DNA from: Pohlia nutans
Taxonomy: Eukaryota; Streptophyta; Bryopsida; Bryales; Mniaceae
DNA: 64,000 nt
Reading direction: 5' to 3'
NCBI GenBank assembly: GCA_022496805.1
Contig: CM040089.1
Coordinates: 1,304,501 to 1,368,500 of the forward strand
Shown here: one piece after another, positions 1 to 10,129 of the stretch
Position numbering within the stretch: the first letter of the stretch is position 1
Layout: each line of letters begins with the position of its first letter
The notes under the pieces: model-generated
What the model was told of the DNA's origin: nothing
Databases searched by the model: none
What the model saw: the letters and a program-made list of their open reading frames with translations, nothing else
Program-made: the position numbers and the translations under genes

Positions 1-29
1 TCCTTTAGGGGTTAAATGCTAGGCTACTT

Positions 30-980
30 AAATGAATGGGATCAGTTCTTCAGATCATTCTGTGAAAACTAAGGAGAACTTGTACAACTTTGGCCTCTTT
101 TGTAAGGGTCTAAACCTTGTCTCTAAATATAGACCAATATCAAATTTTGGTTTTCACTACAAGTTGCACACCATTGTATACACCTGTCAATGGTGAAATT
201 TTCAAAAATTAAACATATCATGCATTTCATATGGGTGAATGCACACTAGGGTCTACCAACTTTTTTGTTGCGGTGTACTAGTGCCTAATCTTTTGAAATC
301 AATTAAGACAAATGTAACAAACATTTTTTGAAGAAATTTTACTTTCAGTCTAAGAGTCTTTGGTGTGCATAGAATTCTACAAAAATTAAATATCTTTCAA
401 AATATTTGTTACATTTGTCTTAATTAATTTCAAACAATTAGGCACTAGTGCACCGCGACAAAAAAGTTGGCTGATCCTAGTGTACATTCACCCATATTTC
501 CTCCATCCTATAATACACAACTACTCTTGATTTATTTTTTGTTCCAAATTAGTTGAAAAAAATCTCCAAATGCTCATAAGCTCACACTATAAACTACTTG
601 AAGTTAAATAACTAGCTTAGGCTTTTTGAAATCTTCTCAAAATATACTAGAAGATAGAAGATTAATTTTTTTCATCCGGTGAAAAATTGTTCAAAATATT
701 CACGATCAAAACCTCCCTTTCACAACGATAAGACAATAGAACATGTCTAATTATCAACCTTTAATAGCTTCCAAAATTTTATTACTAAATAAAACAAACA
801 TACAAACACTCTATCTTATAGTATATATCAAGTGAATTTCAAAAAGCCTAAACTCATCTTCTAACTCCAAGAGGTTTGTATACTATCAACAATGTGCTAA
901 TTGGATGATCTCATAAGCAATTAAAAGCCTCTAATCTTTATGTGAGAAGAGAGCAAACGATATCACCAAATTCTTTTTCA
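30..980. repeat. Dispersed AT-rich repeat, copy 1
   Basis: This AT-rich stretch is clearly homologous, in the same orientation, to 27368-28052. Matching blocks begin with AATGAATGGGATCA and run through CTAAACCTTGTC and ATTAGAAGATTAATTTTTTTC-like segments to CTAATCTTTATGT. Copy 1 differs by carrying a 261-bp MITE at 233-493 that is absent from copy 2. No coding potential is recognisable. It could be a fragment of an old unclassified transposon or a segmental duplication. Confidence 0.8.
233..493. mobile_element. 261-bp foldback MITE with ~100-bp terminal inverted repeats
   Basis: The ends GGGTGAATGCACACTAGG and (reverse complement) GGGTGAATGTACACTAGG continue as an imperfect inverted repeat for roughly 100 bp on each side. 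ATAT stands on both sides (229-232 and 494-497) as a candidate 4-bp target duplication; a 2-bp TA or AT duplication cannot be excluded. The homologous repeat near 27.56 kb reads straight through the site with a single ATAT, so the junction is confirmed by an empty site. No coding capacity; superfamily not assigned. Confidence 0.88.
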
Positions 981-1788
981 TGTGCTTATCTTTATGGGAT
1001 ATATATCTCAATATTATCTTTATCTTACTTGAAGCTTTCTATTCCTATCTTTTGAGAAATGGCTCTAAAAGTCACAACTACATTTTGTCCCTTTTTTATT
1101 TACTTGCATTCAAGCTACGTCATCCCAATGGTTGCCGAGATTCTCGTCGAGATTCTCGCCGAAATTTCAAGCGCCGTAGCAAACAATACAATAACCCCTT
1201 GAAGGTATAGACTAACATGCAATGTATCATTACCACAACTCTAATAACTTAACTTATACAAAATGTCCTTTATTTTGAATTAAGAGCTTAAACTTTGAAT
1301 TTTATAGGAGAAGAAATCTCAAGAATAAAATTTCTCTTGTTATGCTTGAGCTTTGCCAATTTTACACATTCAAGTGATTCAACCAATGGTGCTTAATTAC
1401 GTTATGCAATATTATCAATATCTAAGGTTTTCATCCTAAAACAAAACATATCATATCCTTTTGGCAAGCCTTTAATTTTTTTTCATTCACCTCCAAGGTT
1501 TTCATCTTTATGTGTTTTTGAAGCTTTACTAAACGTCTTATTCATGATATCCAAATGTTTCATTTTTTGCTTTCAAGAGATCAATTTAAAAGTCACAAGC
1601 ATGTTTCATCTATTTCTTTTGAGACATAGGTTCAAAAGTCACAATAGTATTTCATCCCTTTTTTTATTTATTTATAAATTTGAGTCATTTTAGTAATTTT
1701 CGAGAGCAATTTTTTTGGAATTCAATAATTTTTTGTCCAAATCACGTAAGTCTATTGTTTAATGCACACGCATTCTCCCCAGGAGCTA
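981..1788. other. AT-rich non-coding stretch
   Basis: No gene is recognisable. The only open frame (980-1210) has no family resemblance and biased composition. Around 1560-1660 there are degenerate copies of a GGTTCAAAAGTCACAA...TTTCATCC motif that forms longer arrays at 28.2-28.9 kb and 31.1-31.3 kb. Confidence 0.6.
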
Positions 1789-2085
1789 CATCACAAACTT
1801 AGAAAGTCATGCTTTTGCAATGTTTTATGTATGTTGTTGAGATGAACAAGGGTAATTACATTCGACATACGTTTTACGTATGTTTATCGTAGAAAAAACG
1901 TACGAAGGACATATTACAAACATGTCAATTTTATCATGATGTGTTTTTTTATGTTTGTAATATGTCGTTTGTATGTTTTTTATACGATAAACATATGTAA
2001 AACGTATGTCGAACATAATCACCCATGTTCATCTCAACAACATACGTAAAACATTGCAAAAACATGACTTGCTAAGTTTGTGATG
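1789..2085. mobile_element. Hairpin MITE, copy 1 (TA-flanked)
   Basis: Ends CATCACAAACTT and AAGTTTGTGATG are inverted. The inverted repeat extends inward through GCAATGTTTTA...GTTGTTGAGATGAAC nearly to the centre, so the whole 297 bp can fold into one hairpin. TA lies on both sides (1787-1788 and 2086-2087), as in Tc1/mariner (Stowaway-like) MITEs. A sister copy starts 400 bp downstream in the same orientation. No coding capacity. Confidence 0.85.
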
Positions 2086-2483
2086 TATTCAACGATACTA
2101 AGGATCAGTTTCCATATGGCTCGCTCGCCCACTAGAATCTAGCAAGAATTAAAGTTGTCATTGCGTTGCCCGCCCAACTATGTCCATCCGACGAGCCTCA
2201 TACGTGCTTGATTAGGGTTAGGTTTTGCAAATTGTCCGGGAAGGTTAATTTCCATTTACCTTGTCCGCATGATGTACACTTCGATACTTTTAGGGGCGCT
2301 ACATCGTCGTCCTATAGTGGCCACGTCTACTAATTCCGGGCGCGGACGGGTCTAGCAAATGAGAAACAAAGCGCGTGAGGTAGGCTAGGTCAAGGAGCTG
2401 CATGGGAGAGAACTTGGCAAAGATAAATGGGAGGAGGGGCACTCTTATTTATTGTCGGCTCCTTCTTGACTAGCTTGCGCCCT
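2086..2483. other. Spacer between two sister MITEs
   Basis: A GC-richer single-copy-looking segment with no recognisable gene or RNA, lying between two directly oriented copies of the same hairpin MITE. Confidence 0.5.
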
Positions 2484-2779
2484 CATCACAAACTTAGGAA
2501 GTCATGTTTTTACAATGTTTTACATATGTTGTTGAGATGAACATGTGTGATTACGTTCGACATACCTTATACGTATGTTTATCGTAAAAAAACGTACAGA
2601 GGACATATTACAAACATGTAAATTTTATCATGATGCGTTTTTTTATGTTTGTAATATGTCATTCGTACGTTTTTTATACAATAAACATACGTAAAACATA
2701 TGTCGAACGTAATCACCCCTGTTCATCTCAACAATATACGTAAAACATTGCAAAAACATAATTTGGCAAGTTTGTGATG
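2484..2779. mobile_element. Hairpin MITE, copy 2
   Basis: A 296-bp sister of the element at 1789-2085 with the same CATCACAAACTT terminal inverted repeat and nearly full-length self-complementarity. Immediate flanks are not TA. CTAGCTTG is repeated at 2470-2477 and 2780-2787, but with six extra bases on the left, so the target duplication here is uncertain. Confidence 0.82.
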
Positions 2780-2840
2780 CTAGCTTGAAAAAGAACCGGA
2801 GTTTCTATCTATCTATCCCTTGTCCCTTTTGCCTTTCTTA

Positions 2841-2930
2841 GGGCCGCTTTACAACTAGAGGCTGGGCTAATTCCTCTAGAGGCCGGGCTAATTCCCCTAG
2901 AGGCTGGGCTAATTCCCCTTGAGGCGGATT
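2841..2930. repeat. Left terminal inverted repeat and subterminal tandem repeats of the Harbinger element
   Basis: After the terminal GGGCCGCTTTACA there are consecutive ~29-bp units of the form CTAGAGGCYGGGCTAATTCC (three clear, a fourth partial). The right end carries related CCCGGGCTCTAGGTGTAAAG and CCCGGGCATTAGGTGTAAAG blocks at 16646-16760. Repeats of this kind near transposon ends often bind transposase or its Myb-like partner; that role is inferred here. Confidence 0.75.
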
Positions 2931-3212
2931 GCATGAAATTTCAGCCCCTTTTGGGCTGGAGGCCGGCCTCAACTATCCATTATAATAAGATTATAACGGG
3001 GGCCAATTCTCCCATATGTAAAGGCATTGGGGCCAAGAAGCCAAACCGATTCAATAAATGTAGAAAATTTCAACCCTTTTCTCTCTCTCTTTTCATTGCC
3101 ATTTGTACAAGATGGATGAACGAAGACAAAAGGTTTTAGTGGCTCTTGTGTTCTTCATGGCCGTGCGACATGTTATGGCGGTTGTTGCAATTTTGCAAAA
3201 ACTTGCTTTGCA

Positions 3213-3488
3213 TTAGGAGAAAGGTGGGGTCTCCAAAAGGCCTTTGGTTTTCTCATGTGCAGAAAAATTGCAGTCGTGCCCGCACGTTTTCCCCGCTGGC
3301 ACCAATGGTGCCACGACACTGCCAGCACTGCAGTTGTGTGGGTCGAACCAATCGACGCTGCCAACTTTGCGGCTTCCCACACTGTCAGTGGGCAGCAACC
3401 TTCACCAATGGGAGGGGTGTTAGGGCAGCTTGTTCACCTAACCCGGGCTGCCTTAGAGGGCCTTTTAGGGACCCCACATTTCCCCTAA
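3213..3488. mobile_element. 276-bp MITE inside the transposase N-terminus
   Basis: Inverted ends TTAGGAGAAAGGTGGGGTC and TTAGGGGAAATGTGGGGTC (right end read in reverse). TGCA is duplicated at 3209-3212 and 3489-3492. Deleting the element and one TGCA restores an uninterrupted transposase frame across the site. A closely related copy in opposite orientation lies in the ORF1 intron at 5772-6045. It gives rise to spurious open frames on both strands. Confidence 0.82.
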
Positions 3489-3627
3489 TGCATAAGCATT
3501 ATGTTGCCATGGCAATGGTTTTTGCTGTAATGGTTGCGGAGAGCAGTGCTTCTAGGAGGACACGGAGTATTTGGATGTATGACTGGAGTACTCCTTTTGC
3601 GGACAAATTGTTATTTGGATGCTACTC

Positions 3628-3900
3628 CCGGAGAAGTCACTGTCAAGAATTTAGATAACTATGAGAGAACAAATATAGGGTGTCTTTTATTCATTTGAGA
3701 TACAAATTATAAATTTATAGAAGTAATATAAGGTGTTATAAAACCAATTTGGAAATATTTTAGGAATGTTCCTAGAATATATGGAATATACCTTAAATAT
3801 ACTATAAATAATAGAATATTCCAATTATTTCATAGCCCCCCATTAAATACCTGTTGTACGCTCATATGTACCCAAAATTTACACTAAGTGACTTCCCCAA
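3628..3900. mobile_element. 273-bp MITE of the GGGGAAGTCACT family, copy 1
   Basis: Terminal inverted repeats CCGGAGAAGTCACT and TTGGGGAAGTCACT. The 10-mer GATGCTACTC is repeated on both sides (3618-3627 and 3901-3910) and sits within transposase codons for GCYS. The interior is nearly identical to 30671-30946. Target duplications of 8-10 bp suggest the hAT or Mutator superfamilies; the 8-bp exact duplications of the two sister copies favour hAT. Confidence 0.88.
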
Positions 3901-5159
3901 GATGCTACTCGGTTAAGTTATTCAAGCAACATACAAGGTTACTTCCTGAAACTTTTGATTATTTGTGCAGTGTCTTATCTCCATCATTAAGTCATAAGGA
4001 TACAAATTTTAGGGCATCTAGTACTCATAGAAATCAGATTGCTCTTTTTTTGAATAGACTTAGTAGTGGTAATTCATTACGTGGTTGTGCTGAAACTTAT
4101 GGAATTCATGAAAGTATTGCATCTATCATTGTTAAGGAGTTTTGTGCAGCAATTGAGAAGCATTTAAAACCATTAGTGATTGAGAAACAATCTAGAGCTA
4201 CTTTGAGTAGAATTGCAGCCGAGTTTGAGGAGCTCAAGGGATTACCTTATGTGATTGGAGCGGTTGATGGAAGCCATATACCTATCATTGCTCCTCCTAT
4301 AGATCCTACTTCATATTATTGTAGAAAAGATTTCTATTCAACTCTACTTCAAAGTGTAGTGGATAGCAAATGTAGGTTTTAGGATTACGATTTTCGATGG
4401 GTTGGGCGTTGCTATGACTGGACTTTGTTTCGAAATTCAGATATTGGGAAGAGAGTGATGAAAAGTGAGCTATTACCTTACAAACTTATAGGTGACGTTG
4501 CTTATCCAATGAGACCATGGTTCTATTCTCCTTTCAAAGGTGAAAAAGATGGATTACCTAGAGCAAAGGCGCATTGGAATTTTATCCAATCGTCAACAAA
4601 AATGGCGGTAGAGAGAGCTTTTGGTATATTGAAAGGGAGGTGGAGGATTCTATTGAAGAGAATTGACATGCCTCTCCGACATGTACCAAATTTGGTTACC
4701 ACTTGCATTTGCCTTTATAACTTGTGTATAATACACCGAGACAAGTTTGATGATGAATGGGCAAAAGAAGGAGAGAGAATTATGCATAGGGAATGTACAA
4801 ATCAATTAGGACAGCTAGAAAATGCTAATATTTTTTGGCAGCTACACAAGCTGCAAAGGAGATGAGAAGATACCTGAAAATGGACGAGGTTGAAGCAGGA
4901 AGTGTGCAGATTGAAGACCTTGAAGAAACCGTGGTAAATGACATTGAAAGTATACTTAGAAGAAGATGAAGATGAGAGTGGAGAGGTTGTAGAAACAAAA
5001 AACTAAGGACAAATAGGCTAAGATGAAAAACATGCTTGTGCAAGCTACACAAGCACATGAATTACTAGCTCAATCTTTTTGGGAAGCACATTTGAGAATG
5101 GAGGAAAAAAATTTCTTCCCTCGTGACCAGGATGCATCTGATTCGGCAGAGGACTAAAT

Positions 5160-6531
5160 CTAAAGTTTGTCTATAAGCTTATCCATTTGTCGTTCTACCT
5201 TCTCTAGTAAAGCATTGGTTTTCTCAAAATTCTGAACCATGACTGAACTGTTTTGGGCCATTTGTATGAAAACTCCATAGCATTGCTCCTGAAAATTCTT
5301 CTTGTTGACCTTGGTTGCTGAAGTTGGAGTCGCAGTCATAGTTGGAGTTAGAGTGTCTTTTGAATGTAGATCTTTCTCAATATCCATGATGCTATCTTCA
5401 ACACTAGCATAATCATTAGCGGACGCTGTCACATGTTTCATCACGGTTCCAATCTGATGCCACCACTAATAAAAGGAATCGTAAAACTTACATGCGTGAT
5501 GATCTGATCCCGAAATGCCATTTGCCAATTTGTCTTCTTTGTATAACTTGTACAAAGTATTGAATTTCTTTTTGCAACCCTCGGCAGTTCAATTTAGTCC
5601 AAGAATTACCGCAATCAAACAAGCATGCAGCTTCAACCAAGTATCTACACCTGCACATCACATGTATGGGTTGAAAATATAGTAGAAAAGTGGATTCGGG
5701 CTTCATTAGGCCTCTAAATAGTGAATGAGATAAAAATTCCAGCAATGGTTTTGGTACAAGAACCACATGCATTAGGGGAAATGTGGGGTCCCTAAAAGGC
5801 CCTCTAAGGCAGCCGGGTTAGGTGAACAAGCTGCCCAAACACCCTCCTATTGGTGAAGGTCGCTGCCCACTGACAGAGTCGGAAGTCGCAGTGCTGGCAG
5901 CGTTGATTGGTTCAACCCACGGAACTGCACTGCTGGCAGCGTCGTGGCACCATTGGTGCCAGCGGGGAAAACGTGCGGGCACCACTGAAATTTCACTGCA
6001 CGTGAAAAAACCAAAGGCCTTTTGAAGACCCCACCTTTCTCCTAATGTTGGATGCAATGGACATGAAGGGGGGAGGAAGACTTGGAGCTCTCCCAATGAG
6101 GCTCTCTCTTCGCGCCCGCGAGGTGGGGTGATCAAACCCTAGCTCCGTCGCAAATTGACCGTCCAACGGCCGCCTACAAGCCGTTGGGGGGAAAAGGGGG
6201 GCTTCGGCCAAGGCCTTTAAAAGGTCAAATTGGCCAAATCTGAAATCTGATTTTTTTTTCAAATTTTTTTCAAAAAGTTTAGATATGCAAAAATCTTACC
6301 TTGCTTCTTTGCGTTCTTCAAAAAATTGGGTTCCATCTCACCATGCAATGAAATCATCGTCTCCACGTCGTGGTCCTTCCAATTCTTTGAGCCGGATTCT
6401 TCATCTTCTTCCACCATCTCTTTCTTCACATTCTTCTTCCGAGGCTTTTTTGCAGTTGCGGCTGTTTTCTTCTTCGGCGTCAGTGGAGCTACAATATGTA
6501 CATCCTCATCCCCAATCTCTTCCGTAGCTTT
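5160..6531 (-). pseudogene. Harbinger ORF1 (Myb/SANT-like), 3' part of exon 1, intron and exon 2
   Basis: Exon 1 resumes at 6531, directly after the gypsy insertion, with an acidic and lysine-rich stretch and then the NWKDHDVETMISLHGEM helix typical of the Myb/SANT-like trihelix proteins encoded beside PIF transposases. A GTAAG donor follows at 6300 and a TGTGCAG acceptor ends at 5651, giving a ~650-bp intron that holds a MITE. Exon 2 continues in frame with CKKKFNTLYKLYKEDK, GISGSDHHACKFYD and WWHQIGTVMKHV, then a coiled coil, and stops at 5160-5162. Two in-frame stops (TGA at 5589-5591, TAG at 5467-5469) break it. ORF1 proteins of this kind are thought to bind the element ends and carry the transposase into the nucleus. 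Confidence 0.88.
5772..6045. mobile_element. 274-bp MITE in the ORF1 intron
   Basis: Inverse-orientation sister of 3213-3488 with the same TTAGGGGAAATG / TTAGGAGAAAGG ends. Left flank TGCA (5768-5771); right flank TGTT, so the 4-bp duplication is imperfect here. It lies within the predicted ORF1 intron. Confidence 0.8.
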
Positions 6532-6946
6532 TGGTAGCTCCTCCTTGTAAAGAGCTACTCGGTAATCAATACCGGAAGGTATATCAGCTACCGAAAGGAA
6601 AGAATGAGACTACAGTCTAAGGTAAAACTACTTGATAGTAACTTAGAAGATCATAAGTCAGGAATGCTACGAAAGAATCAGGTAGTGAAGAACATAAACA
6701 CCTAACTGATCGGTAGACAGGAAGGAAAAGGAATTTTGATAAGACCGATAAGTATCTTGGAAGAAATGAGTCGTGCCAATGGGTTTGGCTCTATTGCTTT
6801 TATATCAGTACAACTAGATCTGACAGTTAGGTCAGATCGGTAAAAAAGTATTTCCTAGATCTACCTGCTGGGGTAACTTGGAAAATTACCGGGGTAAAAA
6901 CTCAGACCGGTAGGCCTTACCGGTAGCTCCTAATTTACGGTTAACA
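6532..6946 (-). repeat. 3' LTR of element A
   Basis: 415 bp, beginning TGGTAGCTCC and ending GGTTAACA on the + strand. It contains nine CGGTA/TACCG words by hand count, including TACCGGTA. Almost identical to 15655-16069. Confidence 0.96.
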
Positions 6947-6963
6947 CTATCCCCCCTCTAAGC
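6947..6963 (-). other. Polypurine tract of element A
   Basis: Immediately inside the 3' LTR the minus strand reads CTTAGAGGGGGGATAG, a purine-rich run suitable for priming plus-strand synthesis. A similar run stands at the same place in element B (58976-58996). Confidence 0.8.
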
Positions 6964-7005
6964 CAAGTTCACAACTGGAACTTGCATGTAGAGATTTGAA
7001 TAATC

Positions 7006-9222
7006 CTAGTCCGCGGTAGCAAACCGAAGACGTTGCGTGGAGCGGTGTATCAACGAAGTATCCTCTTCGGACTCGGTAGTTTCTCCGGTAAGAGGAGTAT
7101 GTTGACGTGGTCCGCTTAGTGTGTCTGTGGGTGGTGGAATAATTGTACCTTGTTGGGCGGCCGGGGGGTTGAGGAGTGGACCGTCGTAGGAGCGTTCAAG
7201 CAAGAAGTCTAACCCTTCAATTGGTAAGGGAGGTGCTTGGATGGGGCCGGAAGGTGTTGGTGCCGGAGGTTCGATGATGTTGGTGTCGGTTGATTGGGTC
7301 GGGGATAAAACACCTTCATCGAAATTCGGATGGACCGCTCGGTGGCGTTGAAGCATCTTGTAAGTTTTTTCGAGTGCTATCGCATAGTTCTGTGCGTTGT
7401 CCCTGGTCGACTCGAGCTCGGTAGTCGTGGTCTGGAGTGTGACGGAAAGGTTAGCGACACTGTCCATTTCGGCCTGGAGTGATTGTCGGAGGGAATCGAT
7501 GGTGCTCTTGTCCCGGGCCTTGTCGGTATTGAGTCGGTCGCGTTCCTCGGTGACTGCCGTCAATGTGTTTTGTTGGTCGTGGAGGCGGGAGGTAGCAGTC
7601 TCCAAGTCGGTGCGGAATCGGTCGCGGTCGCTCCGAATCCGGTTGAGGTCGGTAGTGTGCTGACGAACTGCTGGTGTAGCATGGGCAAATTGTTCCTCTA
7701 GCTCGGTAATTCGAGACTGTGCGTGGTCGAGTTGTCGTTGGTGAGGCGCCGGATCTGACCTAATGGTGAGGTCGTGAACTTGAGTCTCCACCTCGGTCAA
7801 TACCTGTGAGAAATTACCTGCTGTGTGGCGGAGATAACTTACATTTTGTTCAAGGGTGCGCGTTGGGCTGGGCAGATTTGCCAGTGGTGTTGTCTCCAGG
7901 AGTCGAGTCGTCGGAGGAGTGGAGGATGGTCGTGGTGGTGCAAACGGCGGAAGAACTGATATTCCTGTAGTGCGAGGTACTCCGGTAGGACTCGTGCGGT
8001 GGGAGGGTATGGGTGGAGACAGCGGTTGTATCCTCGGTAGTGTCGATGGTCGAGTCGGTGCGGAACTTGGAAGTGTTTCGCCAATGTATTGGCATTCCGA
8101 GCTCTCCTCGGGTTGTCCTGGTGGTAGTGGGGATGGAATTGGTGGTGTCGGGTTATGTCGAGATGAGGAAAGGGGGAAAGAAGAATCCCCGCCTTGCTCG
8201 CTGAGTTTCGTGCGTCGTGGTCGGGGTGCGCTTCTTCCAAACTCGTGTAACACGTCTTCGAGGCTCTCCAGTCGTCCCTTCCGTTTGTGAGAAGAGGGAA
8301 CCTGCTGTTGGCTGCTGCGGAGTCGGGATGCTATCCCTGAGTCGGTGGGGAGTTTGGTAGGGGTCGGTAAGGGCGTTGACGACTGTCGTTTGCTGGGCGA
8401 GAACCGATGTACTAGTCCTGGTGGTCGAGTCGAAGGAAGTGGAGTTGCGTCCGGTAGGGGAGCTGTTGTGGTAGGGTCGGCGGAAGTGTGTGGTTCTTTG
8501 GCTCGGAGTAGTATGTCCCATATTTCTGCCGAGAAACATTGTGAAGAGCGTCCTGATCGTATCGTCTGTACCTCTTTTTGAAGCTGTTCAAGCATAAAGC
8601 TGGCCCAATTCCAGGTCTCGGTACCGTTGGTGCTAAGTTCGTCTACCGTGAGGAGCTGAAGAAGGCATTGGTGTGACGTATACGTCTGCTTGCGTTTGAA
8701 GTATAGCCCCTGCAAAACCTCGTACTTCCGAGGTCGTAATTCCGCCGGTCCTTGTCATACACTCCACCCGTCGGTCTCGATTCTGTGTGTGAGGAGTGAT
8801 CCGGCACCGTTAGCCCAGTAGTCGTACGTAGCGGGGTTGGGGTTGTCGTTGATGGTTGTCGTTGTACCGGTCGGTAGGTGGAGTATGGCGGTAATGTCTT
8901 CCGTGGTGATGACGTAGGCCTTGCCGTAAGCGTGGCCAAAGATCGATGAGTGGGGAACACTGTGTGCGGTGTTGAGGAAGTTCTCGATGACATCGGTTTG
9001 GATGGGCGTGCTACCCCATGGCAGATTGACGAATGCTTTGAGGCCGACGCGATGAATCCATTCTCATTCGGCTTGGTATGCTGCAACATAGTCTCTCCAG
9101 GCAACCATGTGGTTCAATGGATGGCAGGTGATCTCCCTCCAGGTTTCGCCTACCGGACTGTTTCGAGAAGCGGTGGCGGTCTGTCGTCGGCTGACTGTCG
9201 AGGTCTTCTTCTGACCTGCCAT
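7006..9222 (-). pseudogene. Extra 3' ORF of element A (plant-transposon-like domain plus coiled coil)
   Basis: From the ATG at 9222 one frame runs 739 codons to 7006, broken only by TGA at 9064-9066 and at 8755-8757. The first ~220 residues (EWIHRVGLKAFVNLPWG, VIENFLNTAHS, YVITTEDITAILHLPTG) resemble the plant-transposon-protein domain seen in accessory ORFs of plant retroelements. A long Pro/Ser/Thr-rich, low-complexity middle follows. Then comes a heptad-rich coiled coil (about 7330-7860, e.g. RSRITELEEQF, TAVTEERDRLN, LESTRDNAQNY) and an acidic tail. It stands between integrase and the 3' LTR, where other elements keep env, but no signal peptide or membrane segment is seen. Function unknown; DNA binding is only a hypothesis. 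Related ORFs occur at 41346-43474 and 59369-60220. Confidence 0.7.
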
Positions 9223-10129
9223 TCTGCAAAAACGCACACGGAGAGGACCTCGCTGTCTCTTGCGAAAAGAAGAAAGAGGAATGGCTACCAGGCTAGAGGA
9301 GGGACGAATTCTAATCCGCGCTATTCGCCTCGGTCGCAAGTGTCGGTGACGAGAATGAACGGTAGCTACCGATCGTAAAGGTCGGGAAAGAGCTAAGGGA
9401 GACGGAGAAGGAGGGCGAAGACGTAGAGCTAATCGGGACGGGGATAGAATCGTGGTGGCGGAAGACGGCATGTTGGAGAGAGGATAAATAGTGGGAGAAG
9501 AGAGGAATGAAATGAATGAGGGTGACGGAGAATTGAAAGGAGAAGTAGTGGTGGCGCTTGTTCTAGGTTGGACAGGAAGATAGGGGGGCGGCGCAGTAGG
9601 GTTGGGATCTGCCGAACCTGTTGGGCGGAGGTGAGGGGTGTGTGGCGGATGTACCGATGGGGTTTGACTGTTTAAGCGTTGTTGACAAGTTGTCGTGGCT
9701 TGCGTCCTGCAGTTGAGAATAGAAGATGGAGTCTGTACCTGGGGTGGTTTGGTGTTCCGGGTTGGTGATAACTTCGGTTCGGTACCTGGTGCCACCGGAG
9801 TTGAAACTGTTGATGTAGAGGGAATTTCCACGGCAATGAAGTTGATGCTGGTAGGAATTTCTTCAATTTCCTCCTCGTCGTTGTCCTCATCTTGAGTGTC
9901 GGGTTGGAGAAGAATAGCCCCTTTGTCGGGAGCTGCCTGGGCGGCTTGAAGGAGTTGATCGTCATTGAGAAATCGGTAAGGTTTGAGCTTGTTGATGTTG
10001 ACAATGATTGGATCCGGATCGAATTTATCGACGGCGATGAGTAGTACCGTATTGTTGGGCAATGGATATTGGACTCGGTAAGGGCCAAACCACTTGTTTT
10101 TTAGCTTACCGGGATGGATATTGGCACCT
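9223..10129 (-). pseudogene. C-terminal tail of element A integrase
   Basis: After the stop at 10130 another frame continues the integrase: KGANIHPGKLKNKWFGPYRV followed by NINKLKPYRFL, the usual C-terminal beta-barrel region of Ty3/gypsy integrases. A single-base frameshift near 10138 separates it from the core. Beyond it the frame stays open through an acidic, Pro/Ser/Thr-rich linker and passes into the 3' ORF, so the boundary between the two proteins is uncertain. No chromodomain is recognised. Confidence 0.65.

Larger units (their letters stand above)
3112..5158 (+). pseudogene. PIF/Harbinger DDE transposase, broken
   Basis: The probable start is the ATG at 3112 (MDERRQ...), after a 5' UTR beginning near the left terminal repeat. 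The N-terminal reading frame is cut by a MITE at 3213-3488, resumes with a basic RRTRSIW stretch, is cut again by a second MITE at 3628-3900, and then runs to 4865. All three catalytic positions are visible: D in GAVDGSH (near 4267), D in GDVAYP (near 4495) and E in VERAFGILKGRW (near 4612). An in-frame TAG at 4380-4382 stands where the family has tryptophan in RF-W-DYDF. A slip in a T-run near 4830 moves the C-terminal tail to another frame. The tail seems to end at 5156-5158, one base before the stop of the converging ORF1. The enzyme would cut and paste the element at TTA/TAA sites. Inactive as it stands. Confidence 0.9.

Noticed and set aside
980..1210. 76-codon gene with an Arg-rich tail
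   Set aside because: AT-rich, no homology, no gene context; consistent with chance.
3213..6045. The inverted ~275-bp repeats flanking the transposase as its own terminal inverted repeats
   Set aside because: Each has its own inverted ends, the left one has a TGCA duplication inside the transposase reading frame, and coding sequence continues outside it. The true ends with TTA duplications are at 2841 and 16761.
7397..8581. Plus-strand open frames inside element A
   Set aside because: They are shadows of the minus-strand 3' ORF with no recognisable domains.
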